64,000 bases of DNA from Gimesia maris (GTDB lineage Bacteria > Planctomycetota > Planctomycetia > Planctomycetales > Planctomycetaceae). The notes beneath the pieces are model-generated. The model did not search any database. It was not told the origin of the DNA and was given only the letters and a program-made list of their open reading frames with translations. Position 1 is the stretch's first letter; each line of letters starts with the position of its first letter. The DNA lies in NCBI RefSeq assembly GCF_008298035.1, contig NZ_CP042910.1, forward strand, positions 806,001 to 870,000. The letters run 5' to 3'. Made by a program: the position numbers and the translations under genes. Below are positions 36,424 through 46,182 of the stretch, piece by piece.

Positions 36424-37484
36424 AAATAGCAGTTTTTTTACCGAACTGGATCGGAGACGCCGTGATGGCGACTCCTGCGCTGCGGGCAATTCGGCAGGAA
36501 TTTACTGACGCAGAAATCGTCTCCATACAAAGACCCTATGTGGCAGATGTGCTGGACGGGCTGACGCTGGTCGATCGATCTGTTTCATGGAAAAGCGGCG
36601 AAAGGCTGTCTTCTCAGTTTCGCTTTCTGCGGCAGCTGAGAGGCGAGCATTTTGATCTTGCGGTTCTGTTTCCCAATTCGTTTCGCAGCGCCAGTCTGGC
36701 ATTTCTGGCTGGTATTCCCAGAAGAGTGGGTATCAAGCGTGATTATCGTCGCTGGTTACTAACCGATGTGCTACCCGCAGGTGACCGACAAACCCCGCAT
36801 CCTGCCATCGACGAGTATCTGAAAATTGCTGCCCATGTTCTGGGGAGAGATCATTCTGAGCATCCGGCAGAATCAGGAATGTCGCGGTCAATGGAACTCG
36901 CAGTGACAGACCAGGATCGTCGACGCTGGAACGCGTTCTGGAGTAAACAGTCGGCTGAATTCAAAAGTAGACCGCTGGTCTGTCTGAATCCGGGCGGTGC
37001 CTTTGGTGCTGCCAAGCATTGGCCGACGGCGCATTTTGCATCGCTTGCTCAGCAGATTGCCAGCGAGCTGAAACGCTCGGTGTTAGTCGTTTGCGGTCCT
37101 GCCGAAAAGCAGGAAGCGATCCAGATTGTAGCACAGGCCGACAATCCTTTTGTAACATCACTGGCAGCAGAACCTCTCCATCTGGGGCTCACCAAGGCTG
37201 CGATTCAACAGGCCGAATTACTGGTGACGACCGATTCGGGACCCAGACACTTTGCCGCTCCGTTTCAGGTGCCTGCTGTGACTCTATTTGGTCCGACGCA
37301 TCAGATGTGGAGTGAAACATTTTATGATCGCAGCCTGCCTGTGCAGCTGGACCTGGATTGTGGCCCCTGTCAGCAGCGGGTCTGCCCTTTGGGGCACCAC
37401 CGTTGTATGAAAGAACTTGGAGCCGATCAGGTCTTTCAGTCAGTGCTCTCGCTGCTGGATCAACAACAGCAAAATGCGGCCTGA
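36420..37484 (+). CDS. waaF: ADP-heptose:LPS heptosyltransferase (family 9, WaaF-like)
   Basis: A 354-residue GT9 enzyme that adds heptose from ADP-heptose to the LPS inner core at the cytoplasmic face. The N-terminus MKIAVFLPNWIGDAVMATPALRAI is the classic family opening, and the C-terminal domain shows NPGGAFGAAKHWP (sugar-nucleotide region), TTDSGPRHFAAPFQVPAVTLFGPT and the Cys-rich DCGPCQQRVCPLGHHRCM tail seen in WaaF. It overlaps hldE by 4 bp, so the two are translationally coupled. Acceptor specificity (first or second heptose) is inferred from resemblance only. Confidence 0.92.
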   Translation: MKIAVFLPNWIGDAVMATPALRAIRQEFTDAEIVSIQRPYVADVLDGLTLVDRSVSWKSGERLSSQFRFLRQLRGEHFDLAVLFPNSFRSASLAFLAGIPRRVGIKRDYRRWLLTDVLPAGDRQTPHPAIDEYLKIAAHVLGRDHSEHPAESGMSRSMELAVTDQDRRRWNAFWSKQSAEFKSRPLVCLNPGGAFGAAKHWPTAHFASLAQQIASELKRSVLVVCGPAEKQEAIQIVAQADNPFVTSLAAEPLHLGLTKAAIQQAELLVTTDSGPRHFAAPFQVPAVTLFGPTHQMWSETFYDRSLPVQLDLDCGPCQQRVCPLGHHRCMKELGADQVFQSVLSLLDQQQQNAA

Positions 37485-37491
37485 ACCTGAT

Positions 37492-38751
37492 TTACGCAGC
37501 CTGTGGTGTTTTGGGGCTGGCCAGGGAATTGTCTTGCTGGCATAACTCCTGCTCACTTACGCTGGCGTGACTCTCAACATAGACGACCTGCCAGACCATT
37601 AAAGGAATGATGCCCAACGGCAGTATCGCGGGTGACCACGTAAAAACTGGCAGCAACAAACGTTCGACGCCGCCGGTCCCCAGGGGAATCAACATTAACC
37701 AGGCGACCACTGCCAGAACCCGGTGACATTCTTCTTTAAAACTGACAATCAGAGCCCAGCTGGCGATGGGAGCAGCCAGAAGGAATGTCAGTCGCTCGGT
37801 TCCCGGGCCGACCAGTAACTGCCAGCAGACCCAGGTTGTGAGCACACCGGTAAAATAGGTTTGCCTGGAATTGGAAATTTTCGCCAGCCTGATACACCAG
37901 AGAAGAGCCAGGCCAGCCATTCCCAGTTGCAGAAGCGTATAAACGCGATCATCTACATGGGTTCCGAACTGTTCGGCGATTGTATAGGCATCGCGCAGCC
38001 CCCCTTGTCTCAAGGTACGGTAAGGCCCCGTCAGCAATCCATACCAGTTCTGGTATTGCTGCAGAACGACGGGCAAGGGGCGTGTTAAAAAGGGAGGGAT
38101 CACCAGCAGGGCAGATGCAGCTGCAAAACGTGCCGAAAGCTGCCAGGGAAAACGTGCCATCAACAGCAACGCCAGGGCCGCAGGCCAGAGTTTAATGTGA
38201 ACCGCAGCTGCGAGCAGGAATGCGGCGACCCACCAGCGTTCTTTTTTCAGTGAAACCACAGCGAACACGGCCAGGGCAAATACGAGGGAATTGCTTTGTG
38301 CAGACCAGATGGCGCGCGTACAACCTGCCAGGCTCAGAATCAGAAAACAGGCTTCCTGAAACCGGGACCAGTTACCGGGAAAGATCTCTTTCACGAGTAG
38401 TCTTAGCGCGAGCACCAGCAGCGAAATATTTAACGCTGTCCAGAGAATTCCTCCCAGTGAGGCGGGCAAGACAGCAAAGGTGGAAAACGCCAGCGCAAAG
38501 GTGGGGCTGTAACGAAATCCTGTTTTATAAACTTCATTATCGTACAAATTCCGATCAGCCCACCAGTTGATGGACGAGTCGGCAAAGCAGGGATATACCG
38601 ATTTATTCTCAGGTTGCAGGAGGAATTTGACACTGACGGCGATCCACAGCACGGCCCATAAAATTAAGGCGCGCTTCAGCCAGATGGCACCACATGATTC
38701 TTCGACCAGAGGGGATTTGAAAAACAGTGGGTTTTGTGGGAGTTGATTCAT
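37492..38751 (-). CDS. GT87 (DUF2029) integral membrane mannosyltransferase-like protein
   Basis: A 419-residue protein with about ten hydrophobic helices. I start at ATG 38751 (MNQLPQNPLFFKSPL) because the frame upstream to 38841 encodes no recognisable extension. The segment RNLYDNEVYKTGFRYSPTFALAFSTFAVLP, cited in part, is the DUF2029 pattern: an acidic first loop followed by a YSP motif. GT87 enzymes use polyprenyl-phosphomannose to extend cell-surface glycans. It is convergent with waaF, with 7 bp between the stops. Confidence 0.8.
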   Translation of the reverse strand: MNQLPQNPLFFKSPLVEESCGAIWLKRALILWAVLWIAVSVKFLLQPENKSVYPCFADSSINWWADRNLYDNEVYKTGFRYSPTFALAFSTFAVLPASLGGILWTALNISLLVLALRLLVKEIFPGNWSRFQEACFLILSLAGCTRAIWSAQSNSLVFALAVFAVVSLKKERWWVAAFLLAAAVHIKLWPAALALLLMARFPWQLSARFAAASALLVIPPFLTRPLPVVLQQYQNWYGLLTGPYRTLRQGGLRDAYTIAEQFGTHVDDRVYTLLQLGMAGLALLWCIRLAKISNSRQTYFTGVLTTWVCWQLLVGPGTERLTFLLAAPIASWALIVSFKEECHRVLAVVAWLMLIPLGTGGVERLLLPVFTWSPAILPLGIIPLMVWQVVYVESHASVSEQELCQQDNSLASPKTPQAA

Positions 38752-38948
38752 GTCAGACCTGAGAAATAGGTGTCTTACATGCAAAGACAGCAGGATGGAG
38801 TTGGAAGCAACACGACCCGTGCTTTTAAGATTTTTCGTCAATCAGGGCAAGGTCAATCAGTTGGGCTGACGATTAGACTGTGTCCAGTTTTACCGTAGCG
38901 TCCCCAGGTCCATTTGAATCGAGTATAATAGATCGAGAGACGCTATGG

Positions 38949-39698
38949 TTAAATTTGATGCGCTCTAAGTCTCGAGCCGAGAAGGCTTTTTCTTAACAAC
39001 TGAAAAAAACGTCGTCGCTGAATTCCGCTGAGTTGCCCCAAAGCAGATTGTATACAAATGATCTGAAGTGAAAGAGGGACTGCAAGTCCGTCATTTAACG
39101 GTTGAATTGCCAGTCGATCCAGCATGCAGACAAGTGAGTCAGTTAGCGAGTAACTGCTGCGGATTCCCACGGGATCAATCAGCCAGAGTGAGAGCGGGGT
39201 TGCCTCCTGACTGGAGGCTTTCACCACCACATTTTCCAGTTTCAGATCTCGATGGCGTAAACCTGCGCGTGCGATGCGCCCGACGATCTTTCCCAGTTCC
39301 CTGGCTAGTTCATACAGCAGATCTTGTGATACCGGGAGTTCCGACTTCAGCAGGTCGTATGCTGTCGCGCCCTCAATAAATGGCATTTCCAGTTGATAAA
39401 AGCGACCTGCCCGATAAACGGGTGTTGCTGGCTGCGGTGTATTAATGCCTGCCTTGAGCAACTTCCAGGCTCCTGTCAGTTGTCGGTCAGGTTGCGACTG
39501 TCTGAAGAATGATTTCCAGCGGAGTTGCCAGTTCGCCGGCCAGCGTTTGAGTGTCGTCAAGCCACGTCCCGGTATTTCCAGCAGCCATACGGAACGTAAG
39601 TCTTCTTCTTTAAGACAACGAATTATCGTATAAGGGGTACTCTGATCGAACAGTTGGAAACACGGACTCGCTTGAGGATGGGAATCAGACAATTTCAA
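38949..39698 (-). CDS. Lipopolysaccharide kinase (InaA/WaaP-like) family protein
   Basis: A 249-residue protein with a small-molecule kinase fold. The catalytic loop HRDLKLENVVV places the catalytic Asp at 151 and the metal Asn at 156, and LWLIDPVG places the second metal Asp at 175. A possible ATP-binding lysine lies in LTTLKRWP (residue 51). InaA/WaaP/KdkA relatives phosphorylate heptose or Kdo of the LPS core. The surrounding heptose and core glycosyltransferase genes support this role. It is divergent from the WaaE-like gene. Confidence 0.82.
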   Translation of the reverse strand: MKLSDSHPQASPCFQLFDQSTPYTIIRCLKEEDLRSVWLLEIPGRGLTTLKRWPANWQLRWKSFFRQSQPDRQLTGAWKLLKAGINTPQPATPVYRAGRFYQLEMPFIEGATAYDLLKSELPVSQDLLYELARELGKIVGRIARAGLRHRDLKLENVVVKASSQEATPLSLWLIDPVGIRSSYSLTDSLVCMLDRLAIQPLNDGLAVPLSLQIICIQSALGQLSGIQRRRFFQLLRKSLLGSRLRAHQI

Positions 39699-39914
39699 CG
39701 TGGCTTTTCATGATTTTGACGATTGCTCTTTTCGAGACAGTTAATTCCTGCCAAACTCTCGGCAATCTTTCAGTAAACAAGTCAATAGATCATAATAACC
39801 TGAGTCAGTCAGGTACCTTCTTTTAACAGGAACGCGCGCGGTTGACAATCTTGAAAATTGTTCGATTCACCTGTGAATCGCGACTCGTTCTTAAGTAGTA
39901 TCAAAGTCAGCTTT

Positions 39915-40673
39915 ATGTCGTTATCGATTATCGTCATTGTCAAGAACGAAGAATCATCCATTCGCGAGTGTCTTGCGTCGGTTGCCTGGGCAGATGAAAT
40001 CATCGTCCTGGATTCCGGCAGCAGCGATCAGACGGTTGCCATCTGCCGCGAGTACACAGACAAGGTCTATGAAACAGACTGGCCCGGATTTGGGCCACAA
40101 AAAAATCGTGCCTTGGAGTATGCCACTAAAGACTGGGTGCTCTCGATCGATGCAGATGAACGAATCTCGTATGATCTGCAGACTGAGATCAAACGCGTCA
40201 TTCAAATGCCTGCCCGCTTTGATGCCTATACCATGCCCCGTCGGTCTAATTATTGTGGCCGCTATATGAAACATAGTGGCTGGTGGCCTGATCGTGTTGT
40301 ACGACTCTTTCGGCGGGGAAAAGCCAGCTTCAGTGATGATCTGGTACATGAGCGTATCGTTGTCGCAGGCAAAACCGGAAAACTGAGAGAACCGATTATC
40401 CATGAATCGTTACTCACACTGGAGCAAATCCTCAATACGATGAATTCGTATTCGACTGCCAGCGCGAAAATGCTGGCAGAAGAAAAACAACAGGCAGGAC
40501 TCTGTAAAGCAGTCATGCATGGGATGTGGACGTTCATTCGGACCTACTTCCTTCGTGCCGGTTTCCTGGACGGAAAAGAAGGTTTCATGCTTGCCATCTC
40601 CAATGCAGAAGGAACCTATTACCGCTATCTGAAATTGATGGTCATCAATAAAGCGAATCAGAAGGAAGTCTGA
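39915..40673 (+). CDS. LPS core glycosyltransferase, GT2 (WaaE/KdtX-like)
   Basis: A 252-residue cytoplasmic GT2 enzyme. I choose ATG 39915, which begins MSLSIIVIVKNEESSIREC exactly as in the WaaE family; the frame extends back to a TTG at 39858 without a homologous-looking sequence. Motifs: VLDSGSSDQTV, WPGFGPQKNRALE, SIDADERIS, and a C-terminal FLDGKEGFMLAISNAEGTYYRYLKL. WaaE/KdtX proteins add a beta-glucose to heptose I of the inner core. The next GT2 gene starts 7 bp downstream. Confidence 0.9.
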   Translation: MSLSIIVIVKNEESSIRECLASVAWADEIIVLDSGSSDQTVAICREYTDKVYETDWPGFGPQKNRALEYATKDWVLSIDADERISYDLQTEIKRVIQMPARFDAYTMPRRSNYCGRYMKHSGWWPDRVVRLFRRGKASFSDDLVHERIVVAGKTGKLREPIIHESLLTLEQILNTMNSYSTASAKMLAEEKQQAGLCKAVMHGMWTFIRTYFLRAGFLDGKEGFMLAISNAEGTYYRYLKLMVINKANQKEV

Positions 40674-40680
40674 TCAGTTC

Positions 40681-41502
40681 ATGCCGCGAATTGCAGTCAT
40701 CATAACGACGTATAACTGGCCCGCTGCTCTGGAGGCAGTGCTTACCGGTTATTTATCGCAGAGCCGTCCCCCCGATGAGCTGATCATTGCCGACGATGGA
40801 TCGACAGACGAGACGCGTGAAGTATTAGACCATTTTCGTAGTCAGGCACCGTTTCCAGTCAAACACGTCTGGCATGCGGACGAGGGGTTTCGAGCCGGAG
40901 CAATTCGGAACCGGGCGATTCAGGATTCAGAGGCAGACTATCTTGTCTTTACAGATGGCGACTGTATTCCCGCTCCCTGGTTTATAGCCGCTCATGAGCG
41001 GCTGGCAGAGACAGGCTGGTTCCTGTCCGGAAATCGGGTTCTGCTGTCCGAAAAATTTTCACGGGAAGTGCTTGAGCAAAAAATTCCTGTGTCAAACTGG
41101 ACCTGGAGCGACTGGCTTCAAGCGCGACGTCGCAAGCAGATAAACCGTCTTTTGCCGTTATTCCAAATTCCTCTGGGGACCCGGTATCGGCGTCGACTGG
41201 CACGACAGTGGGAAGGCGCCAAAACCTGTAACCTCTCTGCGTGGAAACAGGATTTGCTGGCGGTCAATGGCTTTGATGAAGATTACACGGGCTGGGGAAT
41301 GGAAGACTCCGACCTGGTATTACGGTTGATCAGAAATGGAATCTATCATAAAGATGCCCGTTTCGCAGCGGCAGTATTTCATATCTGGCATCGGGAGAAC
41401 TCCCGTGATCAGCTGGAAGAGAATCAGCGTCGTTTGCAACAGTTGATCGAGACGGATCGCATTCGGGCTCGTATCGGGATTGAGCAGGCACAGTCAGCTT
41501 GA
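40681..41502 (+). CDS. GT2 glycosyltransferase with galactosyltransferase-type C-terminal domain
   Basis: A 273-residue protein starting MPRIAVIITTYNWPAALE. GT2 motifs include ADDGSTDET (about residues 37-45), FRAGAIRNRAI, and FTDGDCIP with the metal-binding acidic pair. The C-terminal GFDEDYTGWGMEDSDLVLRLI (about residues 198-218) is the galactosyltransferase C-domain signature. It follows the WaaE-like gene by 7 bp and very likely extends the same LPS core. The donor sugar cannot be read from the sequence. Confidence 0.88.
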   Translation: MPRIAVIITTYNWPAALEAVLTGYLSQSRPPDELIIADDGSTDETREVLDHFRSQAPFPVKHVWHADEGFRAGAIRNRAIQDSEADYLVFTDGDCIPAPWFIAAHERLAETGWFLSGNRVLLSEKFSREVLEQKIPVSNWTWSDWLQARRRKQINRLLPLFQIPLGTRYRRRLARQWEGAKTCNLSAWKQDLLAVNGFDEDYTGWGMEDSDLVLRLIRNGIYHKDARFAAAVFHIWHRENSRDQLEENQRRLQQLIETDRIRARIGIEQAQSA

Positions 41503-41532
41503 GCGGATCATCCGGTTAAAGAATTCAACGTC

Positions 41533-43332
41533 TTATTTCTTTTCTTTGCGGAAGATTTCTACAAAGAACGCGCCGCGCGTCACTCCATTTCCTTCGTCCA
41601 GCCAGGTCTGCAGTTTTTTCTGACCACGGGTCAGGTCGACTTCAAATGTAGTCGACAAATCACCTTCTGACACGGCCTGTTCCCGTTTCACGTCACCAAT
41701 CTGAATCCGGGCGTTTCCTTTTTTTAGAGGGTGATGAGCTGATTCCGGGCGACAGCGTAAGGTGATTTCGTACGTGCCTGGCTCTGTGACATCCACAATC
41801 CAGAACCCGTTTGCAACGGGGTTTTTAGCAATCAGCTGATGATTCCAGGGAACCTGTTCTATGGGAGCGTGCCAGTCGTGGCAGGTTAGATGAGACGGGT
41901 TTTCGAAACGGGAACCGATGCCGATGGCGACGTACCGACTGAAAACGGGGGTCAAACTGCTCCACCATTTTTCGTATTCTGCAGACAGATATTTGACAAC
42001 TCCCGCATATTCCGCTGCGACATTTTTTGTCTGTCCGGGATCGTTCTGAATATCATACAGCTCCTTCTCATTGACCAGTCGCCAGCGTTCGGCCATGACC
42101 GATGATTTACGCCATTTCTCAGGTGATTCAATCCGCTGTGAATGCACAATCAGAGTTCTGTTTCGTAGTGCGTCTTTATTGCCAGTCAATATCGGGACAA
42201 GGCTCGTGCCATCCAGCTTGAGTTCGCTGGAAATCGTCAAATCACACAGGTCAGCCAGCGTGGGCAGAATGTCAATATGTGCGGTCAACTGGTTGATATT
42301 CTTTCCACCCGTCAAACCTCCTTGGGGCCAGTGAATATAACAGGGGACGCGGTGACCACCATCGTACTCTGAACCTTTTGTTCCCCGCATGCGGGCATTA
42401 AAGCCCGGCCAGGTTTCCAGTGTGATTGGTTTCCCTTTGGAAAGTCGTCGTTGCTGTTTTTTACTCAGGTCTTCAGTACTCGGGCGTTGCAAACCTGCAG
42501 CAGTGCCATTATCGGTCATGAAAATCAGAATGGTATTTTTTTCCAGTCCCGACTCTTTCAGGTAGCGGAGCAGTCTTCCCATATTTTCATCGATATTCGT
42601 GATCATGCCATAAAAGGCTGCCATTTTTTTCGGAACCCCTTTATCTTCGTACGGATCGCTGTATTCAGGATCGACCAGATAAGGGCTATGCGGCGCATTG
42701 GTGGAAAGGTATGCGAAAAATGGTTTTGTTCTGTCTGCTTCGATAAATTTCAACGCTTCATCAAACCAGATATCAGTACAATATCCCTGAAATTTTTCCG
42801 GCTTTCCGTTTCGCAGATAGGTATCGCTGAAATAATCATTCTGCCAGTCATCCGGGGTTTGACCGACACCTCCGCCGCCATGCTGGACGACCGTTCCAAA
42901 TCCCTGGTCCTGGGGTCTCAATGGATAATTATCTCCCAGATGCCATTTCCCGAAGAGTCCGGTTCGGTAGCCATTGCTTTTGAAAACTTCCGCCAGCGTG
43001 ACTTCATTTGTATCCATCAGGGAACGGCCCATAATGGTATGCCAGACACCAGTTCGCGTCGAATAACGACCCGTCATCAGGGCAGAACGCGTTGGAGCGC
43101 AGGTGGGATCGACGTGAAAATTAGTTAACCGCAGACTTTTCTGATATAATTGATCGAGATTTGGGGTTTTGATCATCTGGTTACCGTGGGCCGCAATATC
43201 GCCGTATCCCTGATCATCAGTGATGACCAGAATAATATTCGGTTTTCCAGAATCAGGAGTGTCTGCCGGGCAATCCTTCAGGCTGACCAGTAGGATCAGG
43301 ATGAAGGTCAAAAGGTGCAGAATGGGTCGCAT
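41533..43332 (-). CDS. Secreted sulfatase (formylglycine-dependent, type I)
   Basis: A 599-residue arylsulfatase-family enzyme with a hydrophobic signal peptide (residues about 5-22). The metal-binding LVITDDQGYGD gives Asp39 and Asp40. The modification motif is Cys78-Ala-Pro80-Thr-Arg82, so activity requires conversion of Cys78 to formylglycine. Further conserved pieces are HLGDNYPLRPQDQGF and MTDNGT. The last 110 residues after the sulfatase core look like a beta-sandwich (EITLRCRPE, QKKLQTWLDEGNG) and may bind carbohydrate. Planctomycetes use such enzymes on sulfated algal polysaccharides; the substrate here is unknown. Divergent from ychF. Confidence 0.93.
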   Translation of the reverse strand: MRPILHLLTFILILLVSLKDCPADTPDSGKPNIILVITDDQGYGDIAAHGNQMIKTPNLDQLYQKSLRLTNFHVDPTCAPTRSALMTGRYSTRTGVWHTIMGRSLMDTNEVTLAEVFKSNGYRTGLFGKWHLGDNYPLRPQDQGFGTVVQHGGGGVGQTPDDWQNDYFSDTYLRNGKPEKFQGYCTDIWFDEALKFIEADRTKPFFAYLSTNAPHSPYLVDPEYSDPYEDKGVPKKMAAFYGMITNIDENMGRLLRYLKESGLEKNTILIFMTDNGTAAGLQRPSTEDLSKKQQRRLSKGKPITLETWPGFNARMRGTKGSEYDGGHRVPCYIHWPQGGLTGGKNINQLTAHIDILPTLADLCDLTISSELKLDGTSLVPILTGNKDALRNRTLIVHSQRIESPEKWRKSSVMAERWRLVNEKELYDIQNDPGQTKNVAAEYAGVVKYLSAEYEKWWSSLTPVFSRYVAIGIGSRFENPSHLTCHDWHAPIEQVPWNHQLIAKNPVANGFWIVDVTEPGTYEITLRCRPESAHHPLKKGNARIQIGDVKREQAVSEGDLSTTFEVDLTRGQKKLQTWLDEGNGVTRGAFFVEIFRKEKK

Positions 43333-43676
43333 AGCCTACTCGTCAAAGTGTTGATGACTCAGAAATCATTACAGATATAAATCGATTTTTGTACTTTTAT
43401 CCATAGTCCAGTTTAACTACCCCTCGTAGGGAAAGGTAGTTAAATTTTAACTTGTCTTAGATTTATACTGCCGCAACAGGGACACTGTTGGTTGTAGCCG
43501 GGCTGATTTCAACAGAAACTGATATGACACGGGTTCAGATCATACGGACCGATCAATTCCTTTTGATTCGGGTCTACGCTATGATGTGTCACAATCCGGG
43601 GAATCTCTTGAATTTATGGTGCGGATCTCCTGCCGGATAATATTATTTCAACTTCATTTAATTACTGAAAAGAACC
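43333..43676. other. Divergent promoter region between sulfatase and ychF
   Basis: A 344-bp non-coding stretch. Its one striking element is the palindrome at 43412-43444, described separately. No coding frame with a plausible start is seen. Confidence 0.5.
43412..43444. promoter_or_regulatory. Long palindrome in the sulfatase/ychF divergent promoter
   Basis: TTTAACTACC (43412-43421) and its exact complement (43435-43444) form a 10-bp arm. Inside them CCT-cgt-AGG forms an extra 3-bp stem, leaving a small asymmetric bulge of GAAA. The site is 80 bp from the sulfatase start and 233 bp from ychF. Without a T run it looks like an operator or RNA structure rather than a terminator. Confidence 0.55.
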
Positions 43677-44768
43677 ATGGAAGCCGGAATTGTTGGTCTG
43701 CCGAATGTAGGTAAATCTACGTTATTTAATGCGTTAACTGCTGCGGGAATTGCAAGTGAAAACTATCCCTTCTGTACAATTGAGCCCAATGTGGGGATTG
43801 TCAATGTACCAGATCCGCGGCTGGAAATGATTCATAAGTATATCCCTACCGACAAGGTGATCCCTGCCATTTTAAGGCTGGTCGATATTGCGGGGATTGT
43901 AAAGGGGGCTTCAGAAGGAGAAGGACTCGGCAACAAATTCCTGTCTCATATTCGCAATGTGGATGCGATTCTGCATGTCGTGCGCTGTTTTGAAAACGGC
44001 GACGTAATCCATGTCGAAGGAAAAGTGGACCCCATCAGCGATATCGAAACGATCGATATCGAATTAATGCTGGCGGATATGCAGACTGTCGAATTGGCCA
44101 AACAGAAAGCAGCCAAAACGGCCCGTTCGGGAAATGCGGAAGCCAAGTCGCGTCTGGCCGTACTTGAAGTCTGTGCCACTCGTCTGGCAGAAGAAAAACC
44201 GTTACGCGGTCTCACATTCGATAATCCGGACCAGCAGAAAATATTCAAAGGCTACCAGTTCCTGACTGCCAAACCTGTGCTCTATCTGGCAAACGTCGAT
44301 GAAGATGACATTCAAGGCGAAGGTGAACTGGTCCAGCGTGTGCGTCAACGCGCTGCCGAAGAAGGGGGCGAAGTGGTTGTCGTCTGTGGTCGACTGGAAG
44401 CAGAAATTGCGGAACTGGATGAAGCAGATCAGAAAGAAATGCTGGAAAGTGTGGGGCTGGAAGAACCGGCGCTGGCTGTCGTTGCCCGGGCTGCCTACCA
44501 TACACTCGGTCTGCAGAGCTATTTTACCGCGGGAAAGATTGAAATCCGTGCCTGGACCATACCCATTGGTGCTACCGGACCACAGGCTGCGGGAGTCATT
44601 CACACTGATTTTGAGCGGGGCTTTATCCGTGCGGAAATCTTTTCCGTCTCTGACCTGGAACAGTACCATACGGAAAAAGCGATCCGGGAAGCGGGTAAGC
44701 TTCGCGTGGAAGGCAAAGAGTATGTGATGAAAGACGGCGATATCTGCCACTTCCTGTTTAATGTGTAA
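43677..44768 (+). CDS. ychF: Redox-regulated ATPase / GTP-binding protein YchF
   Basis: A 363-residue OBG-family P-loop protein that binds ribosomes and hydrolyses ATP or GTP. The P loop GLPNVGKS is at residues 7-14, switch region [12 protein letters not shown] near 31-42, the Walker B/G3 segment [20 protein letters not shown] near 65-84, and NVDE as the G4-like motif. A coiled-coil insert (about 130-175) and C-terminal TGS domain ([22 protein letters not shown] end) complete the standard length. The start has no strong ribosome-binding site, but the protein begins exactly at the family N-terminus. Confidence 0.97.
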   Translation: MEAGIVGLPNVGKSTLFNALTAAGIASENYPFCTIEPNVGIVNVPDPRLEMIHKYIPTDKVIPAILRLVDIAGIVKGASEGEGLGNKFLSHIRNVDAILHVVRCFENGDVIHVEGKVDPISDIETIDIELMLADMQTVELAKQKAAKTARSGNAEAKSRLAVLEVCATRLAEEKPLRGLTFDNPDQQKIFKGYQFLTAKPVLYLANVDEDDIQGEGELVQRVRQRAAEEGGEVVVVCGRLEAEIAELDEADQKEMLESVGLEEPALAVVARAAYHTLGLQSYFTAGKIEIRAWTIPIGATGPQAAGVIHTDFERGFIRAEIFSVSDLEQYHTEKAIREAGKLRVEGKEYVMKDGDICHFLFNV

Positions 44769-44924
44769 ACAGGAAGAAAGATAAACCGACTTTCTGAGAC
44801 TTCTTTTATTTTTATGAGAACTCCTGTCTGAGCGATGTTGTCTGTATTCAGGTCCGATCCTGAATATCTCCGTACGTTCTGATCGATTCACCTCCTAAAC
44901 AAATGAATTGAGATTTACATTATT

Positions 44925-45989
44925 ATGAGTCTGTTTCGTCCCCAGGTTCAGCAGATGACCGGCTATACGCCCGGTGAGCAGCCTCAGGAGTCCGGCTGGG
45001 TCAAACTGAATACGAATGAAAATCCCTACCCGCCTTCACCACTCGTCAAAGAAGCGGTGGAACAGGCGCTGTCAGGTCGGTTGAACATCTATCCCGATCC
45101 GCTGGCGACCGAGTTTCGCAAAGTTGCAGCCGACCTGTTTCAGGTGGAACCCGACTGGATTCTACCCGGCAACGGCAGTGATGAAGTTTTAACGATTCTG
45201 ATGAGAACGTTTGCCGATGCCGGCGATCTGGTTTCAGCGCCTTATCCCAGCTATACGCTCTATGAAACTCTGGCGGAAATTCAGGGCGCCCGTTTTGAGA
45301 AAATTCAACTCAATCCGGACTGGAGCTGGCCTGTCTCGCAGGCACAGGCAATTTCAGGCAAGAGTAAAATATTGTTTGTGCCGAACCCCAATGCGCCCTC
45401 CGGAAACCGCTGGACTGATGACGAGATTCTTTCACTGGTTCCGCCCCAGGGCGTGCTGGTACTCGATGAAGCTTACGGCGATTTTTGTGATCAGCCCCAC
45501 AAAGGCGAGCTGCTTAAATCGAAAGCAGGCGAGCGAATCATTGTGACGCGCACTTTCAGTAAGTCATACAGCCTGGCAGGCATTCGGTTCGGTTTTGCGG
45601 TCGCGCATCCGAAACTGATTCAGGGAATGCAGAAAGTCAAGGACAGCTACAATTGCAATACCCTGTCCCTGGCAGCAGCGCTGGCTGCAATGAAAGACCA
45701 GGAGTGGATGCAGGCCAATACAAAAAAAATTCAGGAAACCCGGGCTCGGTTGGTGACAGAACTGAATCAACTCGGATTTGATACAGTGGACAGTCAGACC
45801 AATTTTGTCTGGTGCACTCATCCTGATCAACAACATGAACGCCGCTATCAGGAATTAAAACGCCGTAAGATACTCGTACGCTACATGAAGTTTGGCCTTA
45901 CCGATGGTGTGCTGGATGGCTTGAGAATCACTGTCGGGACTGATGACGAAGTTCAGGCGGTTCTCAATGCACTGCAGGAGATCGGTTGA
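44925..45989 (+). CDS. hisC: Histidinol-phosphate aminotransferase
   Basis: A 354-residue fold-type I PLP enzyme that transaminates imidazole acetol phosphate in histidine synthesis. The N-terminal LNTNENPYPPSP, the NPNAPSG segment near 154-160, the DEAYGDF aspartate region near 181-187 and the PLP lysine Lys213 in TRTFSKSYSLAGIRFGF are all present. hisB follows 193 bp downstream on the same strand; the remaining his genes are elsewhere, as is common in planctomycetes. Confidence 0.95.
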   Translation: MSLFRPQVQQMTGYTPGEQPQESGWVKLNTNENPYPPSPLVKEAVEQALSGRLNIYPDPLATEFRKVAADLFQVEPDWILPGNGSDEVLTILMRTFADAGDLVSAPYPSYTLYETLAEIQGARFEKIQLNPDWSWPVSQAQAISGKSKILFVPNPNAPSGNRWTDDEILSLVPPQGVLVLDEAYGDFCDQPHKGELLKSKAGERIIVTRTFSKSYSLAGIRFGFAVAHPKLIQGMQKVKDSYNCNTLSLAAALAAMKDQEWMQANTKKIQETRARLVTELNQLGFDTVDSQTNFVWCTHPDQQHERRYQELKRRKILVRYMKFGLTDGVLDGLRITVGTDDEVQAVLNALQEIG

Positions 45990-46182
45990 ATCACTGTTAC
46001 AGCGTGCACAGTTTGACTTTCTCCCCGGCGCGATTGCAACGGTTATGCAATTCAGGCCGACAGTCTTTCTCTGAATTGACACCAAGTCGATCTGTCGCGG
46101 CGAAGCATTTTTGAGAAAACCGTTCCGGGCTGTAAGATTATAGAAATCAACCAGTTGACCTTTATTATATGAGTTCTCTCAA

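Noticed and set aside
42451-43128. 225-codon plus-strand frame antisense to the sulfatase
   Set aside because: The sulfatase on the other strand has all its active-site motifs across this stretch; the antisense frame shows no motif or ribosome-binding site.
44775-44815. AGAAAG/CTTTCT hairpin after ychF as a terminator
   Set aside because: The stem is only 6 bp, all weak pairs but two, and the T-rich stretch starts about 10 nt later. Too weak to call.
44202-44891. 229-codon minus-strand frame opposite ychF
   Set aside because: It overlaps the highly conserved ychF and reads as random sequence rich in Arg, His and Phe.
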